Shown piece after piece: positions 1 through 6,065 of a stretch of DNA of 18,484 nt; within the stretch, counting starts at the first letter, position 1, and each line of letters starts with the position of its first letter. Below the pieces are notes generated by a model. It was not told the DNA's origin, ran no database searches, and was given only the letters and a program-made list of their open reading frames with translations. Origin of the DNA: Oscillospiraceae bacterium (lineage in GTDB: Bacteria > Bacillota > Clostridia > Oscillospirales > Ruminococcaceae); contig JAEDJV010000040.1 of the NCBI GenBank assembly GCA_016296165.1, positions 1 to 18,484 of the forward strand. Reading direction: 5' to 3'. The translations under genes were made by a program, and so were the position numbers.

Positions 1-18
1 TTCTTTATTACTTATCAT
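1..18 (-). CDS. Start of a divergent minus-strand gene (5' end only)
   Basis: The reverse strand has an ATG at 18-16 followed by five open codons (MISNKE) to the window edge. A good ribosome binding site, AAAGGAG (complement of 28-34), lies nine bases upstream of the ATG, and a well-formed promoter lies further upstream at 82-110. These three signals together support a real gene start. Nothing can be said about the product from six residues. The gene is transcribed away from the cohesin-like gene at 158, so the two share a divergent intergenic region of about 140 bases. Confidence 0.5.
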
Positions 19-81
19 TGCTAGGATCTCCTTTCAAAAGTTATTTACTATGATGTGATCAAAATATGGTCTATTTCTCTA

Positions 82-110
82 ATTGTACCAGAAATGGTAG
101 TATCTGACAA
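82..110 (-). promoter_or_regulatory. Sigma-A type promoter for the divergent left-edge gene
   Basis: On the minus strand TTGTCA (complement of 105-110) is followed by exactly 17 bases and TACAAT (complement of 82-87), each a five-of-six match to the -35 and -10 consensus. The spacer contains a short perfect inverted repeat, TACCA-GAAA-TGGTA at 86-99, which overlaps the -10 edge and could be an operator. Rightward, a TATACT at 113-118 could serve as a -10 for the gene at 158, but no convincing -35 accompanies it. Confidence 0.55.
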
Positions 111-157
111 CATATACTACATTTAAATAAAAAATAAAATTTAAGGAGGATATTCCT

Positions 158-661
158 ATGGCTTTAGGAAATTATAGCAATACTGATAACAATCATACCA
201 ACGGTATTTTATGGATAGCTGATACAGCACAGAAAAAATTCGTTCCAGTTGGTGAAGACGGTGAATTTCTGGAGATACAAGTAAAAATAAATGAAGATGC
301 CAAACCAGGCAGCTATACTTTTTCGGGCACAGATTTTGCAAGAGGTTCCAGCATAGGTTCTATGCTTGACAAAAACGAAAAAAAGATTACATATGAATAT
401 ATACCAGGTGTTATCACTATCGGAGGAGAGGCTCAGCCACAGGACATAGATACATCAGGGATAAAGGTTTCGATAGATAACGCATCTGCAAATCCCGGAG
501 ATACAATAACACTTTACGCCAGATTTCATAATCTGCAAAATACAAATACTGAACTTATAGCTATTAACTTCTTCCTTGAATATGACAACTCCATTATGAA
601 CGTTACAAGCATAAAGGCATGCGGAGCGTTCAGTTCATCCGGAAGTTTTATTACAAACTGA
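158..661 (+). CDS. Permuted cohesin-like protein, no signal peptide
   Basis: Predicted 167-residue protein made almost entirely of two half cohesins in reversed order. Residues 1-90 match the C-terminal half of a cohesin: the GILWIADTA strand, the typical FLEIQVKINEDAKPGSY segment and a final strand GVITIGG. Residues 101-167 match the N-terminal half: IKVSIDNASANPGDTITL, then INFFLEYDNSIMNVTSI and SGSFITN, ending in TGA with a second in-frame TAG two codons later. Joined end to start, the two halves would make one complete cohesin. Cohesins normally bind dockerins on cellulosomal enzymes; whether this one does is unknown. The start is firm: AAGGAGG at 143-149 and an in-frame stop at 128-130 rule out a longer protein. 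There is no signal peptide, which is odd for this fold. The next gene has the same order. The alternative is a decayed scaffoldin fragment. Confidence 0.75.
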   Translation: MALGNYSNTDNNHTNGILWIADTAQKKFVPVGEDGEFLEIQVKINEDAKPGSYTFSGTDFARGSSIGSMLDKNEKKITYEYIPGVITIGGEAQPQDIDTSGIKVSIDNASANPGDTITLYARFHNLQNTNTELIAINFFLEYDNSIMNVTSIKACGAFSSSGSFITN

Positions 662-683
662 TTTTAGTATAGCTGTACTTTTT

Positions 684-706
684 CTGTCAGTACCCTGACG
701 GTTTTG
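684..706 (+). terminator. Weak terminator-like hairpin after the first cohesin-like gene
   Basis: CTGTCAG (684-690) pairs with CTGACGG (695-701) around the tetraloop TACC, with one G-T pair, followed by TTTTG. The stem is short and the T-run is poor, so it may only partly stop transcription and let some continue into the gene at 754, for which no clear promoter of its own was found. Confidence 0.35.
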
Positions 707-753
707 AATATATTAAATAACAGCAACCTGCAAATGAAAGGATATATTAACAA

Positions 754-1704
754 ATGAAGAAAAACATTGTTTCGGTTTTTATGGCTGCTATATTTTCACT
801 GACATTTTCCTCATGTTCAGAGAAACCAACACCCTCACAAATTGAAACAGAAAATACAGAAACAGAAGCATATACTTCAGCAACTTCCGGCACTTCTTTT
901 TCTGTCCAGAACACAACACAGATAACACTTACTGATACTAAAGGACTCCCTGTTACTGATAGTTCAGGGAATACTGTAACAAAGATTGTTGCTGCAGACA
1001 ACGAAAATAAACCAATTACAAATTCAAAAGGTGAATACGAAGAACCTAAGATGTCTCACACCACAACAGCATCCGAATCAAAAACAACATCCAAAGCTTC
1101 CACCATCAAAACCGATGCAGTAACAACAACTGTTCCTGAAAGTTCCTCATCTGCAAATGATACATCTCCGTCAACTTCAGCAGCTGAGACATCATCAGTC
1201 GGGGAAATCACCACGGAACAGACTTCATCTGAAAGCCTGTTAAAAATAATATGGACATGCGATAACGGTGACAACGTTCTTAATGGTGACGGAAACGTTA
1301 TTATGCTCAATTTCAAAATAAAGGATGATGCCGTTCCGGGAAATCATGATATTTCAATTGAATCGCCCCGCAATCAGAACGAATGGAGTTCACTTCTGAC
1401 TTATGAATTTACTGAAAAAGTCAAAACAGTGTACGGACATGGTATCATTTCAGTTGGCAAGGAGGCCGAACCTGAAGATCAGTGCAATACTTCCGAAGTA
1501 TATTCTGATATTTTGAACTCATCCGGAAATCCGGGCGAAACAATTTCAGTTCCGGTTTGTATCATGAATAATCCCGGCGACATAGGAGCGATGAGCTATC
1601 AGTTCAGATATAATTCTTCTGTATTTGAATTTATTTCCGTTACAAACGGTCCGGCTCTCGAAGCTCTTGGTTCAAAAGGCTCAATTAGCTTTTTTAATCA
1701 GTAA
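754..1704 (+). CDS. Lipoprotein with Ser/Thr stalk and permuted cohesin-like domain
   Basis: Predicted 316-residue surface lipoprotein. Residues 1-20 form a signal peptide ending in a lipobox-like LTFSSC with the lipid-carrying Cys at 21 (Phe at -3 is slightly unusual). Residues 22-160 are low-complexity, rich in Ser, Thr and Glu, and include a LPVTDSSGNTVT-type segment; this should be an extended stalk. Residues 161-236 match the C-terminal half of a cohesin (IIWTCDNGD, then NVIMLNFKIKDDAVPG, ending GIISVG). Residues 245-316 match the N-terminal half (ILNSSGNPGETISVPV, MSYQFRYNSSVFEFISV, GSISFFNQ). The order is reversed relative to a normal cohesin and equals that of the preceding gene, with a similar short EAEPED-type connector. 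AAAGGA at 737-742 precedes the ATG by eleven bases. A strong terminator follows within six bases of the stop codon, so the protein truly ends at the half domain. Likely role: display of a cohesin-like module on the outer face of the membrane. Confidence 0.78.
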   Translation: MKKNIVSVFMAAIFSLTFSSCSEKPTPSQIETENTETEAYTSATSGTSFSVQNTTQITLTDTKGLPVTDSSGNTVTKIVAADNENKPITNSKGEYEEPKMSHTTTASESKTTSKASTIKTDAVTTTVPESSSSANDTSPSTSAAETSSVGEITTEQTSSESLLKIIWTCDNGDNVLNGDGNVIMLNFKIKDDAVPGNHDISIESPRNQNEWSSLLTYEFTEKVKTVYGHGIISVGKEAEPEDQCNTSEVYSDILNSSGNPGETISVPVCIMNNPGDIGAMSYQFRYNSSVFEFISVTNGPALEALGSKGSISFFNQ

Positions 1705-1709
1705 ATCTC

Positions 1710-1740
1710 CCCCCTCTGAAATATTGGAGGGGGTTTGTTT
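1710..1740 (+). terminator. Strong intrinsic terminator of the cohesin-like gene pair
   Basis: CCCCCTC (1710-1716) pairs perfectly with GAGGGGG (1727-1733) around a ten-base loop and is followed by TTTGTTTT. It begins six bases after the TAA of the lipoprotein gene. Confidence 0.85.
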
Positions 1741-1941
1741 TATAATGGTCACCAGCATATTTCCCACCATTTTTAAAAAATATTAACTTTATGTCGAATA
1801 TTTTTTTGATAATCACTCTGAATTTCAAAAAAATTTCAGAAAAAAATCAATAATAATAAAGAGTAATAAAAAATTCCGGTTTTTTTTATTTTTTTCGGTA
1901 AATATTTTTTCGCTATATCCTTAACTTTTTTCAAAAACTAC
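1741..1941. other. AT-rich intergenic stretch upstream of gap
   Basis: This stretch is dominated by A and T runs and holds no open reading frame with a ribosome binding site. It may act as an AT-rich upstream element for the strong gap promoter that follows. No RNA gene or riboswitch was recognised. Confidence 0.5.
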
Positions 1942-1970
1942 TTGAAATTATCCCTGTTTTAGTATAAAAT
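1942..1970 (+). promoter_or_regulatory. Promoter of gap
   Basis: TTGAAA (1942-1947) and TAAAAT (1965-1970) are separated by 17 bases, each a five-of-six match to consensus, giving a leader of roughly 40 bases before the gap ATG. The upstream A/T tracts could raise its strength. Confidence 0.6.
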
Positions 1971-2019
1971 ATAAACATAGACTTTTTTATAACAATCTAA
2001 TTATGGAGGTATTTTAACT

Positions 2020-3057
2020 ATGTCAGTTAAAGTTGCAATCAATGGTTTTGGACGTATTGGACGTCTTGCTTTCAGACAGATGTTTGGCGCAGAAGGATAT
2101 GAGGTAGTTGCTATCAACGACCTTACAAAGCCTTCAATGCTCGCTCACCTTCTCAAGTATGATACAGCTCAGGGCGGATACTGTGGTAAGATAGGCGAAG
2201 GCAAGCACACAGTTACAGCTGATGACGAAGCTGGTACACTTACTGTTGATGGTAAGACACTCACAATCTACGCTAAGGCTAATGCTGCAGAACTCCCTTG
2301 GGGTGAAATCGGTGTTGACGTTGTTCTCGAATGTACAGGTTTCTACTGCTCAAAGGAAAAGTCACAGGCTCACATCGACGCAGGTGCTAAGAAGGTAGTT
2401 ATCTCAGCTCCAGCTGGTAACGATCTCAAGACTATTGTTTACAGCGTAAACGAAAAGACTCTTACAAGCGATGACAAGATTATCTCAGCTGCTTCATGCA
2501 CAACAAACTGTCTCGCTCCTATGGCTAATGCTCTTAACAAGTACGCTCCAATCCAGAGTGGTATCATGAGCACAATCCACGCTTACACAGGCGACCAGAT
2601 GATCCTCGACGGACCACACAGAAAGGGCGACCTCAGAAGAGCAAGAGCTGGTGCTGCTAACATCGTACCTAACTCAACAGGTGCTGCTAAGGCAATCGGT
2701 CTCGTTATCCCAGAACTCAACGGCAAGCTCATCGGTTCTGCACAGAGAGTTCCTGTAGCTACAGGTTCTACAACAATCCTCACAGCTGTTGTTAAGGGTG
2801 CTGACGTTACAGTTGACGGCATCAACGCTGCTATGAAGGCTGCTGCTTCTGAATCATTCGGTTACAACGAAGATCAGATCGTTTCTTCAGACGTTATCGG
2901 TATGAAGTACGGCTCACTCTTTGATGCTACACAGACAATGGTTTCAAAGATTGCTGATGATCTTTACGAAGTTCAGGTTGTTTCATGGTATGACAACGAA
3001 AACTCATACACAAGCCAGATGGTTAGAACAATCAAATACTTTGCTGAATTAGGCTAA
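2020..3057 (+). CDS. gap: Glyceraldehyde-3-phosphate dehydrogenase, type I
   Basis: A 345-residue cytoplasmic glycolytic enzyme that oxidises glyceraldehyde 3-phosphate with phosphate and NAD+ to 1,3-bisphosphoglycerate. Visible features are the N-terminal Rossmann fold with NGFGRIGR (8-15) and an acidic residue after the second strand (AINDL, Asp34) favouring NAD+ over NADP+; the active-site motif SAASCTTNCLAP with nucleophile Cys160; the base His187 in STIHAYT; and the C-terminal VVSWYDNENSY. The length is normal for the family, slightly long. GGAGG at 2005-2009 lies ten bases before the ATG. Codon use is strongly biased (lysine is mostly AAG, whereas neighbours prefer AAA), as expected for a very highly expressed gene. 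Its own promoter and a following hairpin indicate that it is transcribed alone and not with pgk/tpi, which are absent here. Confidence 0.97.
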   Translation: MSVKVAINGFGRIGRLAFRQMFGAEGYEVVAINDLTKPSMLAHLLKYDTAQGGYCGKIGEGKHTVTADDEAGTLTVDGKTLTIYAKANAAELPWGEIGVDVVLECTGFYCSKEKSQAHIDAGAKKVVISAPAGNDLKTIVYSVNEKTLTSDDKIISAASCTTNCLAPMANALNKYAPIQSGIMSTIHAYTGDQMILDGPHRKGDLRRARAGAANIVPNSTGAAKAIGLVIPELNGKLIGSAQRVPVATGSTTILTAVVKGADVTVDGINAAMKAAASESFGYNEDQIVSSDVIGMKYGSLFDATQTMVSKIADDLYEVQVVSWYDNENSYTSQMVRTIKYFAELG

Positions 3058-3080
3058 TACGACAAAATATTTTTCGTTTT

Positions 3081-3116
3081 CAACAAAGGACTAGCTTAGC
3101 TAGTCCTTTGTTGTTT
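3081..3116 (+). terminator. Long perfect hairpin after gap
   Basis: Bases 3081-3113 form an inverted repeat with 16-base arms and only the central base unpaired (CAACAAAGGACTAGC and its complement), followed by TTT. The T-run is short for a terminator, but the stem is very stable and could also protect the 3' end of the abundant gap mRNA from exonucleases. Confidence 0.7.
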
Positions 3117-3156
3117 AGCGGATATTATATTAATATTGTTAAGGAGTTATAAAAAA

Positions 3157-4401
3157 ATGAATTTTAAAAAGTTAATTTCTTCAGGAATTGCCGCTGTTAT
3201 GTGCACATCTGTCATTTTTTCATTACCGGTTTCTTCTAAAACATATGCAGCAGAAACAAATGATATAGTTGTTTTTGGCGACAGTATTGCTACGGGAAAC
3301 AATGGAAAAACTTTTGATTTTCCATCACTTTCTGCAAAGGCAATAGATAATGGCAATCTTTTAGGCAACTATGCAAAAAACGGTTTAACTTCAGAGGAAG
3401 TACTTGATGTTATAAAGACAAAAGAATCAAGTATAAAAGAAGCTGAAACTGTTGTTGTATCTGCCGGTGCAAACGACTATCTTAAAGAAATTCTCAGCAT
3501 TGTATCTGAATATATGGACGAAGGCGATAGTATTGAAACTATGACAAAAGAGAAACTCGAAGCCCTCAAAGAAAAGCTGCAGGCTGACAAGGCAAATCTT
3601 GTTTCAAAACTTTCACGCATCAACGCTGTTACAGACGTAGCATACGGAAACGTTAAGTCAATCGCAGATGAGATCAAGACAATAAATCCTGATGCAGAAA
3701 TTTATATCCTTAATCTGTATAATCCTTTTGAAACTGCAAGTGAATACGACGAAGTAGGAACAATGATCAATAACCTTGCATATACTGTCATCGATACTTT
3801 TAATACCAAGCTCAGATTAATCGAAAATGCATCTGTAGTTCAGGTAGCTGCCGCATTCGAAGGAAATACAAAAGTATATATGGGAATAGATCAGCGTGAT
3901 GTTCATCCAAGTAACGCAGGTCAGATTAAAATCGCTTCACTTCTTACAAGTTCTGTAAATCAGGAAGAAGAAAAGATTTCACGCGGAAAAATTCTTTCTA
4001 CTCTTACTCCAGCTCAGCTAAATGCTCTCCCGGATCTGATCAAAGAAGGCGCTGTAATGCCGGATACTGAACCGGAAATTACAACTACTACCGCAGCAAC
4101 AACTACTGCTTCTTCTGTAACTACTGTCGCAACAACAACTACTGCTGCAACAGAATCTTCAGCTGCAACAACATCATCCCAGAATACAACTTCATCAGTA
4201 ACAACTACTACAACTAACACTCAGTCCGGTGCTCAGACAACTACTACATCCGCAGCAACTACAAACTCAACAACATCTACATCCGTTTCAAAGATAAATT
4301 CAGCACCTGCTACATCTGACCGCGGAGTAAGTGCTTTTGCAGTAACAGGTTTACTCACAGCAGCATGTGCAGTTTTGGCAGCACGTAAGAGAAACGACTA
4401 A
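3157..4401 (+). CDS. Secreted SGNH/GDSL hydrolase with C-terminal anchor
   Basis: Predicted 414-residue exported esterase-like protein. Residues 1-31 form a signal peptide, probably cut near TYA-AE. The catalytic module spans about 35-270: block I VVFGDSIATG with nucleophile Ser43, an oxyanion Gly/Asn pair in NYAKNGLTS, block III GAND (104-107) and block V DVHPSNAG with Asp248 and His250. Residues about 305-380 are a Thr/Ala/Ser-rich linker. The C-terminus has a PATSD sequence (384-388), a hydrophobic segment (about 391-408) and a basic tail RKRND. This has the layout of a sortase signal but lacks a true LPXTG, so cell-wall linkage is uncertain and a plain membrane anchor is possible. The substrate is unknown; such enzymes often remove acyl groups from polysaccharides or lipids. 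AAGGAG (3141-3146) sits ten bases before the chosen ATG. A TTG at 3136 would leave that site inside the gene. Confidence 0.85.
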   Translation: MNFKKLISSGIAAVMCTSVIFSLPVSSKTYAAETNDIVVFGDSIATGNNGKTFDFPSLSAKAIDNGNLLGNYAKNGLTSEEVLDVIKTKESSIKEAETVVVSAGANDYLKEILSIVSEYMDEGDSIETMTKEKLEALKEKLQADKANLVSKLSRINAVTDVAYGNVKSIADEIKTINPDAEIYILNLYNPFETASEYDEVGTMINNLAYTVIDTFNTKLRLIENASVVQVAAAFEGNTKVYMGIDQRDVHPSNAGQIKIASLLTSSVNQEEEKISRGKILSTLTPAQLNALPDLIKEGAVMPDTEPEITTTTAATTTASSVTTVATTTTAATESSAATTSSQNTTSSVTTTTTNTQSGAQTTTTSAATTNSTTSTSVSKINSAPATSDRGVSAFAVTGLLTAACAVLAARKRND

Positions 4402-4430
4402 TAACTGTCATATTCAAATACCATAATTCT

Positions 4431-4470
4431 ATAACTGTGCAGAAAATCAGTTCTGCACAGTTATTTTTTT
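4431..4470 (+). terminator. Intrinsic terminator after the SGNH hydrolase gene
   Basis: A perfect 14-base stem (ATAACTGTGCAGAA, 4431-4444, with 4451-4464) and a six-base loop are followed by a run of seven T. This closes the hydrolase transcript before the UPF0371 promoter. Confidence 0.92.
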
Positions 4471-4480
4471 ACTTACTCAC

Positions 4481-4509
4481 TTGTAATTTATATGAAAATA
4501 TTATATAAT
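4481..4509 (+). promoter_or_regulatory. Promoter of the UPF0371 gene
   Basis: TTGTAA (4481-4486), a 17-base spacer and a perfect TATAAT (4504-4509) place the transcript start near 4516. This makes the upstream GTG at 4518 an unlikely start and supports translation from ATG 4551. Confidence 0.65.
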
Positions 4510-4550
4510 TTTTATTAGTGTTATTTTTAGAAGTGAAAGGTTGGTCATTA

Positions 4551-6020
4551 ATGAAAAAAATCGGATTTGACAATAACAAATACCTGAAAATGCAGTCAGA
4601 GCATATCAGAGAACGCATCTCGCAGTTCGGAGACAAACTTTACCTCGAATTCGGGGGAAAACTTTTTGACGACTATCATGCATCACGTGTTCTGCCGGGA
4701 TTCAGCCCTGACAGTAAACTTCAGATGCTCCTTCAGCTTAAGGATGAAGCCGAGATAGTTATTGTAATCAATTCCGCAGATATTGAGAAAAACAAAATCA
4801 GAGGAGATCTTGGTATTACTTATGACCTTGATGTAATCAGACTTATAAGCGTATTTTCAAAAATTGGTCTGTATGTCAGCAGTGTTGTTCTTACTCAGTA
4901 TGAAGGTCAGAGTTCTGCTGATGCATTCCAGAAAAGACTTGAGGCTCTTGGTGTAAATGTTTATCATCATTATCATATTAATGGTTATCCTTCAAACATA
5001 AAACTTATTATGAGTGATGAAGGTTACGGTAAGAACGACTACATCGAAACAACAAGACGACTTGTTGTAATAACTGCTCCGGGACCTGGAAGCGGAAAGA
5101 TGGCAACATGTCTTTCACAGCTCTACCATGAAAACAAGCGCGGACGCAACGCAGGATATGCAAAATTTGAAACATTCCCTATCTGGAATATCCCACTCAG
5201 ACACCCGGTAAACCTCGCTTATGAAGCAGCTACATCTGATCTCAACGATGTGAACATGATAGATCCGTATCACCTCGAAGCCTACGGAAAGACAACTGTA
5301 AACTACAACAGAGATATAGAGATATTCCCTGTCCTCAACGCAATGTTCGAAACTATCCTTGGCGAATCACCTTATAAATCACCTACAGACATGGGCGTAA
5401 ACATGGCAGGAAACTGTATAATAGACGACGAGGCTGTTTGTGAAGCTGCGAAAAACGAAATAATAAGGAGATACTACATCGCTCTCTGCGGAAGAAGAAA
5501 AGGAAATGTTCCTGATGATGAAATTCTCAAACTTGAACTTCTCATGAAACAGGCTGGTGTATCCGTATCTGACAGAAGGGTTGCTGCGGCTGCTCTTGCA
5601 AAGGAAGAAGAAACAGGAAATGCAGCTGCCGCTATGGAACTCCCGGACGGAACAATAATAACAGGAAAAACATCAAATCTTCTCGGTGCATCTTCAGCCC
5701 TTCTCCTTAATGCTCTCAAACATTTCGGAAACATAGACGACGAAATACTACTCATGTCTCCTGAAGTAATCGAGCCGATTCAGAATCTTAAAGTTTCGCA
5801 CTTTGGAAATAACAACCCATGCCTGCACACAGACGAAACACTTATAGCACTCTCAATCTGTGCCGCAACAAGCGAATCAGCAAAAAAAGCTTCTGAACAG
5901 ATTGAAAAACTCAGAGGATGTGAAGTTCACTCAACAGTAATACTCTCACCTCAGGATGAAATAACATTTAAACGTCTTGGCGTAAATCTTACATGTGAAC
6001 CAAAATTCGGTAACGAATAA
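4551..6020 (+). CDS. UPF0371 / DUF1846 family protein
   Basis: Predicted 489-residue cytoplasmic protein recognised as the DUF1846 (UPF0371) family by its N-terminus (MKKIGFDNNKYLKMQSEHI), the segment YLEFGGKLFDDYHASRVLPGF and its overall length of about 490-500 residues. Its biochemical function is not established. A glycine-rich segment PGPGSGK (177-183) looks like a phosphate-binding loop, following a hydrophobic strand (RRLVVITA), so nucleotide or phosphate-sugar binding is plausible but not shown. Start choice: GAAAGG at 4535-4540 lies ten bases before ATG 4551, and the promoter places the RNA start close to the alternative GTG at 4518. The gene stands alone, closed by a hairpin shared with convergent topB. 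There is no signal peptide or membrane segment. Confidence 0.88.
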   Translation: MKKIGFDNNKYLKMQSEHIRERISQFGDKLYLEFGGKLFDDYHASRVLPGFSPDSKLQMLLQLKDEAEIVIVINSADIEKNKIRGDLGITYDLDVIRLISVFSKIGLYVSSVVLTQYEGQSSADAFQKRLEALGVNVYHHYHINGYPSNIKLIMSDEGYGKNDYIETTRRLVVITAPGPGSGKMATCLSQLYHENKRGRNAGYAKFETFPIWNIPLRHPVNLAYEAATSDLNDVNMIDPYHLEAYGKTTVNYNRDIEIFPVLNAMFETILGESPYKSPTDMGVNMAGNCIIDDEAVCEAAKNEIIRRYYIALCGRRKGNVPDDEILKLELLMKQAGVSVSDRRVAAAALAKEEETGNAAAAMELPDGTIITGKTSNLLGASSALLLNALKHFGNIDDEILLMSPEVIEPIQNLKVSHFGNNNPCLHTDETLIALSICAATSESAKKASEQIEKLRGCEVHSTVILSPQDEITFKRLGVNLTCEPKFGNE

Positions 6021-6023
6021 ACT

Positions 6024-6065
6024 ATCCCCTCCAGTTATTCATATGAATAACCGGAGGGGATTTTT
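6024..6065. terminator. Shared bidirectional terminator between UPF0371 gene and topB
   Basis: TCCCCTCC (6025-6032) pairs with GGAGGGGA (6053-6060), extended inward, past one mismatch, by the palindrome GTTATTCATATGAATAAC (6034-6051). A T-run follows rightward. On the minus strand the stem starts only a few bases after the topB stop codon, but the T-tract there is weaker. Confidence 0.85.

Noticed and set aside
158..661. Pseudogene call for the first cohesin-like gene
   Set aside because: The frame is intact with an ideal ribosome binding site, no remains of missing parts appear in the flanks, and the neighbouring paralogue has the same order and a strong terminator. Kept as a gene, with decay as the alternative.
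4518..4550. Upstream GTG start for the UPF0371 protein
   Set aside because: The predicted transcript begins at about 4516 and the ribosome binding site lies between this GTG and ATG 4551, where the conserved family N-terminus begins.
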